From NCBI GenBank assembly GCA_036346275.1, contig CM070713.1:78422382-78486381 (forward strand): DNA of 64,000 nt, read 5' to 3'. The first letter of the stretch is position 1. Each line of letters begins with the position of its first letter. The notes under the pieces were generated by a model. It did not search any database. It saw nothing but the letters and a program-made list of their open reading frames with translations, and had not been told where the DNA came from. This DNA is from Otatea glauca (Eukaryota; Streptophyta; Magnoliopsida; Poales; Poaceae). Shown here piece by piece: positions 1 to 11,289 of the stretch. A program made the position numbers and the translations under genes.

Positions 1-1132
1 AAGCTGAACCGCCAGGTCAATGGATCCACCGTGTTCCAATAACTGCCCCACCGAGGCGCGAGCGCCATTATGCGCGCACACAGCCCTCATTCCATAGTGT
101 CCAAGGGAAGGGAGCCCCTTTCAAGTGGGGAGCAAGCTGAAATGCATTGAGCTCATGTCCACTACCTGTGCCTGTGATGTGTTGCACTCACTACTACGTA
201 TGTCACATAGCAGTTCATCTTTTCTTCAGGGCACTGTTACAGTGTCCCTTTCAGGGTGATCCATCTCTCAGAAGCAGTGACTGGATGGATAGTTGAGCAG
301 AAACTAGTGAATCACTCTTGGCCAGGAATTGCAATTGAAGCATTATAGACTGGTGCCTTATTAGGGGAAGAACAATAAGAGAGAGAAACTAATATGCATT
401 ACCTCTAGGATGACATGGAAAAGGCTGGATAAAGATGATTTATACAGCACAATTCTTAGTGCATACATGCATACTATAGTATTCCTTTCTCTCTATATAA
501 ATGCTCCTTTTCATATGCTTTTCACCTGTCTGACATAGGTTTGAATGATTCATTGAATCTTCGTTGAAATGATACTAATCTTACATACCATTATTTTCCT
601 CAACCTAGAGATGACCCAATAGTCATAGTTTCATTATCTGCAGTAAGCCAGTAATCATGGTGCATAGAGATTTAATTTTTCGGGTAAGATCCTCAAGAAA
701 TCAAATGGTTGACAAAGAGGAGAAAGTTCAGGTTAATCCAGGGTGCAGGAAACTTGTCTCTGTCAATTTCTTTTACATGTTGTAGATGTTAATGTCTACT
801 ACTATAAAAAATTCGTAATTGGATCTCTCGTGTACCACTCATCAGCATTATGAGTGCCACTGAAAAATAGAGTAAGTGCATCCTCTTTTATCGATAAGTT
901 GGACCTCAAGATAATATATCTAGCTTTCAGTGGATACCAGATCAAAAGATATGGACCTGGTTTGGTATAACAAGCACTGCTCTCCTACTTAGTTCAGAAG
1001 TTTCACACGCTAAAGATAACAACAGCTCAGAAGGTACAGACGTATACTATTGGCTATTCCTGTACAGACGCAAACTAGGCCTAAACATCTGTATTCACAG
1101 GAGCTACAATACAACCGATGAGGCATTGTTGC
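1..1132. other. 3' flank of the GT23 gene, no gene seen
   Basis: AT-rich sequence downstream of the minus-strand glycosyltransferase stop codon. The part nearest 1132 is presumably its 3' UTR. I see no conserved reading frame or terminal repeats. Confidence 0.5.
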
Positions 1133-3743
1133 TTACCAGAATCGATCCTTGTTCACCGATAGATAGCCAGACATCACCTTTCCTCCGGTGTTCCGCATAC
1201 CATCAAGAAGGTAGCACCAGGTTGATCCCAGGGCTCCAACGAAGAAATCTGCTTCGGTGGCCATGATGAAATTGACGAGGGGATAGTTTGTGCTGGCCTC
1301 ACGGCCCAGACTGGCCTCATACATTGCCATGGTCATATTGCTATCTTGGCGTGTCACATTTGTGAAATAGAAATTCCAATTGGGATAGAATTTAGTTCTG
1401 TTGATAACTTCCTGCATTCAACATAAGGAGAGTTGAGTTTCAGACTAACTGCAGGAATCAAACGGACATTGTGTTACACCAAATGGAGGACGGGAGTTAA
1501 ATTGCCTGCATTTCAGTAGAAAGCCAGATGTTCTCGAGACTTGGAAACCGTCTTCGGAGGCTGGTAGCCAGCTCCATGTATTTCTCAAAGCCAACCACTA
1601 CCATTTCACAAGCCTTGTCTCCCATCCTTACATGCATGCTGAGAAGAGGCCTGGGTATATATGGTTTATGTTCCGACCACACAAGCCGTTCAATGCCAGA
1701 TTCTGCTCTAGTAATGCTAGCCTGCGAGTGTGAAATCTTTTGGTTACATATTTTAAAAGCAACATTCATAATGGCCAATCTGATAACCAATTTTCAGATC
1801 GCACAAACCTGTGGTGGATCATTCTGAACATTTTCAAGAACCAACTTTGCGGCTTGCATACCAAATGCAGAATGTCTAGCCACATTCAGTAGTCTGCACA
1901 TGTACTCCGTCTGGAACCTCATTAGGTACCTTACAGCCTGCATGGAAGTTTCAATTATGCTGAGATTTAAACAGCAACACAAGTATTAACTAGAAGCAGG
2001 AAGGGTTTTGTTTGCATCCCCATTATGAACATCACAAAAGATGCTCTTCATGCAGTTTAACGAGAACAGCATTTTCATGCATCACTAATAAGGGACTAGA
2101 GTACAAATGCGCACCTGTGCTATCCACCATCTCCTATCCATTTTACGGTGATTTGTAATTAATCTACCATGTATCTCTGTTGTCGGTTGCATATATTTCC
2201 AAGGTTCCCCCCACACCCTGGATAACAGCAAGTGTTAAGAAACTGTGTACCCTCAGAAATGGTAGCAGGTGGAGTGAACCCTAGTAAACATATGAATTGG
2301 CAAGAGCCACAAAGGAGACAATTGCTAAAAAGAGCACATATAGCTAACTAGGATAATGTTGCTATGCCACTTTTCAGAAAGAGAATCACCACAATGAAAT
2401 GGTACCTAGGTATACGCCCAACCCATATTTGTTTGGAGGTATAGTTCTCCTTCACCTTTACAATTCCGTTGTCCCAAGAGTCTTTGCTTTGCATGAGCTC
2501 AAAAGCACGCTTCCGGCAGTCTGGAGATGTCTCCGGAAAAAAATAGCAGGACCAGCTAGATCTTGAGGAACCTGACAAATACAACTTGAAAGTTCAGAGT
2601 CAACATTTGTGTGCAAGATAACAACATGAAGTAGCACTGCAAATATCAGATCATAATCTTCAAGGCAAACAGGATTACTACCTTTGCAGCCGTTATGGTC
2701 AGCACGATTATAGTAGCTTGTAACCAGAATCCTTTTCTCTTTTATGGCAATAACAAGAAGTCCTGACATTCCAGCGAGTTGCGCCCCAATACCAAATCCA
2801 GGTCGCCTCTCCCAATCTGCAACCAGAAACCGCAAGCTTGGATCGCTGCAGTTTGGAGGATGCTGATGAATCCATATATCTCTCTGCACTTTTCTGGTCA
2901 ATGGATAGTTTTCTTCATCTGATCCTGCGATCTTTAAAAGTTTTATTGTAATTCCAAAAGTTAGATGTTTGCACATGCAACACTGACAAAACAATTATAA
3001 ATAAATACAGGCAAGTTTCACACACCCAAGGTGGATATGGGCTGTCAGATTTAGCATTTAGCCTGAAATACATTTGCTCCCCCTTCTCTGAAGTGATCCT
3101 TTCCATAAAATCCAAGGAGGAAATGTGCCATCATCGCCATAACTGTCGTATCGCTTATTTCTTTCCAAATTAAGCGAGCAGTTATCCAGATGAGGTGGCC
3201 GCGGCATGTCTGAATTTTGCGTAACTTTGTCTCTGGTGGCACTCAGTAAAGTGTTCCAGGTGTTGTACAGGCGCATTATACTAGCTTCGTTGCTGTGCTC
3301 ACTTTTGCTGGTTGTTTCTCTCCTCTCTTGTAAAACAGTTAAATCATCTGTTTTTTGAGAAAAAAATTGTCAGTCATTCATCTGTTGCTGTATCTCATCT
3401 GATAAAAAAAAAGGTGTGTGCATACAGGCATTGGCCACAGCAAAACTAATACTCAATCTATAGGAGTACTAAATTATTAGACATGCAGAGGGATATCGCA
3501 ATTACCAGGATGAGTCAAGGTTGAATTCCATAAGATTGCTCGCCGCAGTGGTGGATAAACTGATCGGATCAGCGGGATTTGGATCGGAGGGAGAGCAACA
3601 CCAAACAGGTACATAATGCAGACACCACAGAAGAAGCCCAGCACCCATGTTTTGCAGGGAGCAGAGCTCCCAATCTGCAGAGCCCTCCGAGAGATGAGCC
3701 TCTCAAGGCTCTTCTTGCTGTTGCTGCGGCCATTACTCTCCAT
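1133..3743 (-). CDS. GT23/FUT8-like alpha-1,6-fucosyltransferase-family protein, 8 exons, apparent frameshift in exon 2
   Basis: This resembles the plant branch of the GT23 (FUT8/NodZ) fucosyltransferase family, predicted Golgi type II membrane proteins; substrate unknown. Exons by frame and splice motifs: 3506-3743, 3026-3347, 2682-2931, 2406-2571, 2115-2217, 1809-1937, 1506-1721, 1133-1411. The first in-frame ATG is 3741-3743; an upstream GTG frame is not a plausible start. A hydrophobic anchor (around WVLGFFCGVCIMYLFGV) follows a basic N-terminus. Family signatures are HVRMGDKACEM in exon 7 (equivalent to the HxRRxD region of FUT8) and ADFFVGALGSTW in exon 8. Introns are GT-AG except intron 7, which begins GC (1505-1504). 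All phases agree except exon 2, where the frame jumps between about 3075 and 3095. One added base would give a protein of about 567 residues. The jump could be a real lesion or a sequencing error. Confidence 0.85.
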
Positions 3744-4687
3744 CCTGATTCTGTCCGCCACCTACCAACCCAACCTAACCCACATGCAAACGCTGCCTCC
3801 TGTCAGGAAACCCCAATGCTTGACAGGATTCATGCAAGGCCAGTTCAAAACACACTGAAAAATTCAATTTGCCGATGGTTTTAGGAACATCAACCAACCA
3901 AGCACCTAGAACACACTCCCTGAAAGATCACAACATGCATGCACACTAAACAAATTCCCCGTTGAACTCCCCTCACTAATCAAGAACAAGCCACTTGCAA
4001 AAGGCACTGATCAATCCAAGAATTCAAGAAGTTGGGCTAAACAAAGAAACAAATACCAATCGTAGAGCTTCTCACTGTCGGCTCTCCTCTTCCTCGGATT
4101 CTCCTCCCTGCAAAACAAGGCAAAATTCAGGAAGAAGCGGATCGACTTCCAAAAGAGCCGAGGAATCCAGCGCTCTCAACTCACTTAATCGGATGCACTC
4201 GACATGATTCTGCACCTTATTCAGTGAGCAATTCAGAGGTGGAAATGATCTTGCTTTCTCCAGAGCAGCTTTGTCCTACTCCTAGCAGTTAGCACACACA
4301 TCCGACATGCACAATTGCACAGGGGAAGAGGTGAGCAAAGCAATGCCTCAAGAAGGATAGTGTAAGAGGAAAGGTGTGGAAAAGCTAGCATAGAACCTTC
4401 CCTGTCTCGTTTTCACGATTCTGTGTTTATTAAAAGTGATGCTGCAGCTTTCGACATTCGAAACAACAAATTTAAAAAGGAAGATAAGACCGAGAAGAAG
4501 ATTAAAGAAAAGGAAGCGTTCAATTCTTCCTTATTAAAGCCCTATTTATTTGGATTTTTCCTTCACCTTAAAAAGTAAAAAAATATGTGACTTTTCAATG
4601 AATTTTTTTAAAAGTAATAAACCTTCGTATAACTAAAAGTTAAATGTAACAAAAAAAAAAAAAAGGTGTTTTTTAGTTTATTAAGGA
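3744..4687 (-). promoter_or_regulatory. 5' leader and promoter region of the GT23 gene
   Basis: This is the upstream side of the minus-strand gene. A possible 5'-UTR intron is suggested by a donor-like site near 4057 and an acceptor-like CAG at 3802-3800 on the minus strand. No clear TATA box was identified. A Helitron ends at 4688, so the element sits close to the 5' end of this gene. Confidence 0.4.
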
Positions 4688-5224
4688 CTAGTCATGTGCC
4701 CGTGTGTTGCAACGAAAACTCAATTTATGATAAAAAATTTCTTTGCAAAGAGCACTAACTCTGTCTGAATAATACTGTTCACTCTGAATGTGCAATGGTT
4801 GAATGTTTAAATCAATTCATAAAAGCATACAAATTCCAAACACCTATTTACAAACTCGAGCCTGAAATTATCTTTAATTTTGCAATCTAAAGACCCTCAT
4901 GTTACAAAATACTTTACAAATTTTAGATGCACATAAGTACTGCTTATGTACAAACACAATAAATAGTAGACAAGGTTATATAAAAATATCTCATTTGAAA
5001 TGCATGATTTTTTTTTCATGTGAAACAATGTAATTCCCAAAAGAATCCTATAAAATTCATTATCCCAAACGAGCCTAACATGGCATTGCTTGCTAGACAA
5101 GTAAGAGATTTTGGTCAAAAAGCATACAGTAAGTACTATTAAGATAAGGATTGTACCATTGAAAAGTATACAGTACTAAAATTGAAGATATATAAGATGA
5201 ATATATGAGGATTACCATTTTAAA

Positions 5225-5375
5225 TGGTCTCAGGGCACCTAGGGAGAGCATGTCCATATTCACCAAAGCTACAACATAATTTCTTTAAATTCCCTTCACT
5301 TCTGTCACATGGAGCAAATTTCAAAAGACACAACACTATTACATTGTTAGAAGATAGTAAATTTGAATATTCAAA
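5225..5375 (-). other. Possible third captured fragment in the Helitron, unidentified
   Basis: A short minus-strand open stretch downstream of the syntaxin fragment encodes a cysteine-rich segment with the motif CCSFGEYGHALPRCPET before a stop. The spacing of Cys and His looks zinc-finger-like, but I do not recognise the family. It may be chance or a captured exon. Confidence 0.25.
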
Positions 5376-5519
5376 AATCAAAGAAATTAGGCATTAAACT
5401 AACAGACTTTTTTCTTATAAGAAAGTGGGAGAACCCCCTATTTCATAAAAGAAACCAGATAGTTAATAATAACTCAAACTAATAACATACAATGATCCAT
5501 AAAATTGATAAACACTTAC

Positions 5520-6748
5520 TTGTAGAGGTATGCAGCAATACCAAGAATAACGCAAATCAAGATGATATCAATTGTGAAGTTTCTAGTCGATTGAAACTGC
5601 ACAGCACCCAGATTTATCAATAAAACTAAGAACACTGCAACGGTAGTTAAGTTGTAAATTAAGACTTTAGGTTTCAACAAAACCAACTGCTCACCTGGTT
5701 GACAAAATTCTTTTAGCATGACATTAGTCTTTCTTAGCTCTGCATTAGCTTTATCCACCTGCAAAAATTATGCATATGCATTTCTTTCAACTTTAACTAT
5801 TGACATTATGATAACAGTTATTTCGAAAAGACAAAAAACTAAAAATCAACCTTAGAGTCAATCTCATCTATCAAGGTGGCGTTTGGTTGAGTGGATGAAG
5901 ATGGATGGGATATGGCCATACATGGATTTAGAGTCATTCAATTGTTTGGATGGGTGGATGGATGGGATATTGATATCCAGTTTTTTGGATATTCCCTCAA
6001 GATGCTGGATAGAGTCATCCAAATAAAAATACTAGACGAACTCATCCAGTTTGTTGCATGAAGAGGTGTACTCGGTCAAATTTTGTCCGAAAATTCAAAT
6101 TTCGGTCAAATTTTGATCGAAAATTCAAAATTTGTCCAAAAATTATTTTTTTGAAAATTCAAATTTCTGCCAAGTTTTTTTTCCCGAAAATTCAATTTTT
6201 ATCTGAAAATTCAAAGTTGGGTCATTTTTTTCTTCGAAAATTCAATTTTCGGTCAAATTTTGTCCAAAAAATCAAATTTAAGTCAAATTTTATTCAAAAA
6301 ATTCAAAACCTTGATTACAACTATCCCATCCATCCTCATTCATCCAACCAAACAAAAAAATGACTCATCCTATCCATTCTTATCCATCTAACCAAACAAA
6401 AATTGGCTCATCCCTATCCACCCAACCAAACAACCACCTGGATGGCTCCAGACTGGATAGCCATATCCCATCTAATCTCATCCAATAAACCAAACGCACC
6501 CCAAAAGGACCTGCCTATCCAGTTCATGCAAAATTACATGAACAATTTTAGTTCTTAATGCCAGCAGAGAGTTAAGGTTACATAAATAATTTTAGCTTTG
6601 ACTTAACGCAAGCAGAGAATCAATCTAATTTAATCAATAAAGAAGCGACATGTATCTACAACAAATCTCATTCATGTCCTCTGCTAGATTTTTCAGTGTG
6701 TCAAAAATCCAGACCTTCAGAAATGATGTTCAGCCCTTCATCTTGCAT
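5520..6748 (-). pseudogene. SYP71-type syntaxin (Qc-SNARE) fragment, decayed
   Basis: The C-terminal part of a plant SYP7-class syntaxin, a membrane-anchored Qc-SNARE for vesicle fusion. Recognisable exons (minus strand): 6667-6748 (DEGLNIISEGL, then KNLAEDMNE), 6502-6525 plus 5851-5874 (ELDRQV, then LIDEIDSK), 5695-5758 (VDKANAELRKTNVMLKE), 5520-5596 (STRNFTIDIILICVILGIAA, the membrane anchor). Lesions: about 7 extra bases in the first exon; its donor is AT instead of GT; the next acceptor is AT instead of AG; a MITE sits inside the second exon; one extra T in exon 5695-5758, which is 64 nt where 63 keeps frame. The N-terminal half and the last exon are absent. It lies inside a Helitron, so I infer it was captured and is not functional. 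Confidence 0.85.
5875..6501. mobile_element. Harbinger/Tourist-like MITE inserted in the syntaxin exon
   Basis: The ends are GGTGGCGTTTGG and the reverse complement of GGGTGCGTTTGG, with a 3-bp duplication CAA (5872-5874 and 6502-6504). The interior (about 6070-6310) is a degenerate tandem array of a roughly 24-bp unit resembling AAATTTTGTCCGAAAATTC. Removing the element and one CAA rejoins the syntaxin exon in frame, which confirms the boundaries. Confidence 0.8.
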
Positions 6749-6837
6749 ATCACATTTGATAAGGTAATCTGTAAATCAACAGCTGCGTTGGACCAGCTAA
6801 ACATATTTTTTTCAGGTGAAATGAAATCAATTGCAGG

Positions 6838-7396
6838 ATCTTTGCATACTGCATCTAAAAATAAAAGAACACCTCGTCACATTTGTATTACTTTACAATT
6901 TTACATGAATAGATAAACAAAGTTACATGTTGAAGGGAGGCCTTGGCCTAGGATGCAGATTAAGCAACCACATGAGGGTGATGAAAGAAGGAGCTGGATG
7001 CAAACTGGAAGGTGGTGATGGAGTATGGGGAGGGTACTGCTTTCAGAACCTACGTAGTGAATATTGGATTAGGAATTTAGGATCAAGAAATCACGGTTGA
7101 AGAGAAGGGAAGGAAAAATGGTGATAAGGACGGACCAGCTTGTTGTAGATGTTGAAGTAAATGTTTAGGAGGTACCAGACGAGGATCATGACCCCCAACT
7201 GCAGTGTCTGCAGAATGTCGCCGCCCTCTGGCTCCCCACCGCCCTTCGTCGACGGGGACGCCATCGTGGCGATGGTCGTCGTCGCCGTTCTCCTCGCTGA
7301 TGCACGATCCAAGAGAAGGGGTTTGGCAGCAGTAGCCGACCCCCACGAATGCCAAGCGGCAACACGGGCACGCAGGCGTCGATTATCGGGTAGCAA
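6838..7396 (-). pseudogene. Plastid phosphoenolpyruvate/phosphate-translocator-like fragment
   Basis: The 5' part of a gene resembling plastid inner-envelope phosphate translocators (PPT/TPT/GPT family; PPT closest by eye). Exon 1, ending at 7136, has a Ser/Ala/Arg-rich presumed transit peptide, then the first membrane span LQTLQLGVMILVWYLLNIYF followed by NIYNKL. Exon 2 starts at 7049 (VLKAVPSPYSITTFQFAS), with an apparent 1-nt frameshift before ITLMWLLNLHPRPRPP. A third piece from 6854 begins with QYAK and then loses similarity. The remaining spans, which form most of the carrier, are missing. The fragment lies immediately 5' of the syntaxin fragment, same strand, within the Helitron. I infer a captured, non-functional fragment. 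Confidence 0.8.
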
Positions 7397-7574
7397 GAAG
7401 AAGAAGAAGAGAATGCAACATACCGTGTAGCCAGGGAAGGAGAGGGGTTAGATATGCTTTTTTGGGAACGTGAACGTGTTTGTTTGTTTTTTTTTAACGT
7501 GAGCACAGGAGAAGCGCGTGAGGAGGTGGAGAACGGACGTACTACCCCTAACTCCTAATTAGGAGTATTAGAGA

Positions 7575-8068
7575 TTGGTTTTAAAAATAATGACACTAAC
7601 TTTAGGGTAAAATTAATCACCTCTGCTCATATATAAAAATAGGCCACTTTTAAACTGGTTCAGCCATAAAAAAACTGACTTTAAATTATAAGCCGAAAAG
7701 AATAAATCTAAATAAATAGACCTAATACGATGGATGTCGCTTCTCATCTTCTACCGAGAAAACCCGTAGCAAGTCTCAGAGAAATTAAAAGTGAACTCAT
7801 AATATGATCATTCACGGATTTTTTATAATATATTTTTTAAATTATTTCAAAAAAAAATCGAAGGCTGATGTTCCTGTCATCAAATAAATTAGCAACAGTG
7901 ATATATTTTTTATAAAATTATTTAAAATATATTATTTTTAAAGAAATCCTCATTCACGTGCCTACGACGGATAGCTTAACCGCCGGTGGACGAAGCGCGG
8001 CAGTATTATCGCTATTGTTTTTGTTTTGGCCAAGTATATCATTATTTTAGCAGTACTCTACTTCGAAG
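7575..8068. other. AT-rich intergenic sequence
   Basis: No conserved coding sequence or clear terminal repeats seen between the Helitron 5' end and the next hAT MITE. Confidence 0.4.
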
Positions 8069-8374
8069 CAGGGTTAACAAAATCGGTTTGGAAAAAATCA
8101 TCCTAAATTCAAAATTTTAAAATTGGAAATATCGAGCCGAAAATTGTAGAGTTTCAAAATCAAATTTTTTGATTTTTTTTTAAATTGATCGTTTTCATGG
8201 AAAACCGACAAACTAGTTGAACTTTTTTTGCGATCGTTTTTTTATCGATTTTTGGTTGGTTTACTTCGAACAATTTTTTTAAAAAAATTGGACCGCTTTA
8301 CTGAGCGATTTTAGAAGTCGAACCGCGCCGATATAACCGAAAATCGAACGATTTTCATCGATTTTGTGAACCTG
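8069..8374. mobile_element. hAT-type MITE
   Basis: The ends are CAGGGTTAACAAAATCG and the reverse complement of CAGGTTCACAAAATCG. They are flanked by 8-bp duplications CTTCGAAG (8061-8068) and CTTCCAAG (8375-8382), 7 of 8 matching. The element at 58737-59154 has closely related termini. Confidence 0.8.
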
Positions 8375-8632
8375 CTTCCAAGTCTTCTATCAGGGAAAAA
8401 TATAGAGGAAGTTAGTGCTCCTTTCGTTTCACGTTATTTATCGGCACACGTACTAAAGAGGACTAAAGTTTAAATAATTTTTATTAGAATTAGATTATGA
8501 CTGCCCTTATTAGCTGGAGTGGTACTATTATATGTCTATCTAGTGATGAGTATGATTCAATTTCATTAAATATTACTTCAATTTTAAGCTTCTAGTATAT
8601 GTACCAAACAAATATGGTGAAACAGTGTATTA

Positions 8633-8871
8633 CTCCCTCTACCTTTTTTTACTTAAAGCTTTTAATTTTTTTATAGTCTCCGAGATACGACTTTTTTAAA
8701 CCATACATTAAAATATACTAATGAAATTATAATATTATAAAATTATTTCTAATGATAAATCTAATGATATAATTTTTATACAGCTAATCTATGTAGCTTT
8801 AAATTAATTAGTGATCAAATTTAAAAATAAAATTGACGACACATGTTACAGAACGTGGATAACGTGGGGAG
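8633..8871. mobile_element. Stowaway-like MITE, degenerate
   Basis: Starts CTCCCTCTACC and ends GGGGAG, with TA on each side. This fits the Stowaway pattern (Tc1/mariner-derived, CTCCCTCCGT-type ends, TA target), but the termini have diverged. Confidence 0.6.
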
Positions 8872-9860
8872 TATTTGGGATGAGCAAGAAACGAAGATAA
8901 AAGGCGACGTGTCGCGCACGTTGCCTCCGCACTTGAAATATCTGGGTGTCAGTGGAAGTCTGAAAGCACACTGCTCGAAATCATTGCTGCAGCCAGTCAT
9001 CTAAGCCTTTGGGAACTCGGCCGATCGCAGGATCCTCTCTGCGTTACTTGGGAATGGTAGCAAGATGCCGAGCACGCTACCACATCTCCTCTTGCGCTTC
9101 GCGTGCGCGGCAGCGTCTTCTACGGTGCTCTTTTATATGCCACGGTGCAGGTTATCTTCTATACTGTCTAAGTGCGATAGAGGATAGATATCGTCCGCTA
9201 CGTCTTACGCGATGAGGAAGAGAGCAAAATTTGTAAATACATGTGCGAGGGTTAGATTCGCAAAAAAAAGAGGTGCGATAGGTTAGATAAGCGATGATTT
9301 TCTACTACTCATGTGGTGAGACCGTGAGACTCGAGAAAAGGAGAAATAGATCGAGAACGGGGCAGAGAGAGGTGAGGCTTTGGTTGTTATACCTATTATA
9401 GAGTAGGTAAACAAATCTAACTTGGAACGGTAAAGATATAATTTCAACCCACAATAGCCAAAGAAAGATGGTCAATGACGGCTATGGGCTTTTAACTTTC
9501 ACAAGGTATGAGGGGATTTTGGATTCTCTAAAAACCATATTGGAAAGACTACTATTTAGGATGGCTTCGGCTTCTATAAAACTACGGTTTGTTAGGAAAA
9601 GGATTGGTTCTAGTTCTGAAACAAGCTGAGCTTGAAGGTTTAATTTATTTTGTTGGCAATGGTTGTAACTCAGAAACGGCGGAACAAGCACGTCAAGCTT
9701 GTGACTTTGCTACTACTACTACGTCAAACAAGTACAATATATAGGCACAGCGTCGTGACACGGCAATTTTGGGAAGCTTTTAGCAATAGTAGGTCATGAG
9801 TAATCACGACGCATCATCATGGGGCTCTTGCTACAGGTAATCTCTCTCTCTCTATATACT
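8872..9860. other. Intergenic sequence, no gene recognised
   Basis: Contains a short GC-richer patch near 9000-9215 with open frames that match nothing I know. A CT repeat lies near 9842-9853. Confidence 0.4.
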
Positions 9861-9863
9861 TAG

Positions 9864-10052
9864 AGCCTGTTTGGTAAAGCTTCAGATCCTAGCTTCATCT
9901 GAGATCTGAAACTTGTAAATTAAAATAAAGTGAATTAAGTTTATATTTTTGGTCTAAAATTTAAAAAGATGATCCATCTAAACACTCTTAATGTACTCAC
10001 AGCCCCACTTCATGGATCTAGTGGAGCTAGAAATACCCTACCAAACACACCC
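9864..10052. mobile_element. Tourist-like MITE
   Basis: The ends are GAGCCTGTTTGGTA and the reverse complement of GGGTGTGTTTGGTA. TTA direct repeats lie at 9861-9863 and 10053-10055, as expected of PIF/Harbinger derivatives. Confidence 0.7.
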
Positions 10053-10172
10053 TTACTAAGTTACTATGATAGTGGCATTGATCCATCTAAACACTCTTAA
10101 TGTACCTGAAGCTAGAACCCTACCAAACACATTTTTACTAAGTTACTATGATAGTGGCATTGATCTACAAGG
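9972..10172 (+). repeat. Imperfect tandem duplication overlapping the MITE end
   Basis: The segment from GATCCATCTAAACACTC through the MITE end and TTACTATGATAGTGGCATT is repeated once. The second copy is internally shortened. This looks like a local duplication after MITE insertion. Confidence 0.6.
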
Positions 10173-11289
10173 GAAGGCTTCCTGACGTTGTTATTTTTAC
10201 GGAAGACCTAGAGCTAAATATCCAGACTTTGGACTATCTGTACATATATTGAGAGAAATAGTTTATGTATATTTGTTACCGGGTACAGTAAGATCCAGTT
10301 GGTAAATATAAAATAGCCTTTTGAATTTGTATGGATTGTTGGAATGGATGATTCTAGAAAAACCCTCTTTACCATTCTATACAAAAGGATCGATTAAAAA
10401 AAGGTCATAGTTATTGGACGACGAAATGAATTTTGAAATTTATTGACATTATCTGAAAAGGATAATGTCAATAAGCCATATGATTGATCAGCGGAACGAA
10501 TGAGCAAAAAAACAACACTAAGAAGGATAGGCAATGATTTCAAGGCATTGCCCTCTCTTTGTAGAAAGAGAAGGCAGAACAGAACAAAAGCGGACGCAAC
10601 AATCTTGAGGTGGCCCAATACGCCCTGCGCCAGCTGTGCTTTGCTTGTTCATGAATTGGCTGCTCATGTCGATCTAAATCTGGTTAAACAAGGCCTCGGC
10701 GATCAGGTACGATGCTGCTCCGCAGCCTGAAGAATTGCGTTCTTGCTGCTTTGTGATGCCTTATGCCACTCTACGCGATATCAACTTTCGTATCCTACCT
10801 AGTCCGTGCCATGACATTGCTGACTTGAACCGGTGACGATTTGCTATTATCAAATACTCCATGCTGGATTGCAGATACAGGGAACGCGGCGTGCTGCTTT
10901 AGAGGACGTTAGTTTTTTTTAAAGAAATTCTCTCTCTCTCTCTATTAAAATTCGTAGTTCGTCGTCCACGGCAACCTGCGGATTCGAACTAACTAGTTAT
11001 GATCTAATTTCGAGTGAGCGAACGGGCGGGACCTCAAATGGGCGGCCCTGCTGCTGCTCTCTCCCGCACGCGCACACTAAGCCACGCGACAGCGCTCAGG
11101 AGATTTTTTTTTTATCACAAGAAAGGTGCACACGTATACACCATGTTGTCAAAAACGGTATTCGTGCAACACACGTGGTGCTATTAAACGATTAACTATA
11201 ATATGGTCGATTAATCAGATTGTAATGGATAATTATGTATTCTTATTAATATATTTATTTATATTTAGAATTAATTAGAAATATTTTAG
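10173..11289. other. Intergenic sequence, no gene recognised
   Basis: Includes a (TC)n microsatellite near 10928-10942. Open frames here have no conserved features. Confidence 0.4.

Larger units (their letters stand above)
4688..7574 (-). mobile_element. Helitron carrying fragments of two host genes
   Basis: Read on the minus strand, the element starts with TCTCTAATACTCCTAATTAG at 7574 and ends with CACGGGCACATGACTAG at 4688. It is flanked by A (7575) and T (4687), the A|T insertion site expected of Helitrons. The same 5' motif (ending in CCGTTCTCC) and the same 3' motif (TTGCAACACACGGGCACATGACTAG-like) terminate two other elements in this window (27612-28316 and 42746-46183), which supports both ends. 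Length is 2887 bp, including a 627-bp MITE. It carries, in the same orientation, a phosphate-translocator fragment followed by a syntaxin fragment, both retaining introns. No Rep/helicase gene is present, so it is non-autonomous. Confidence 0.85.
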
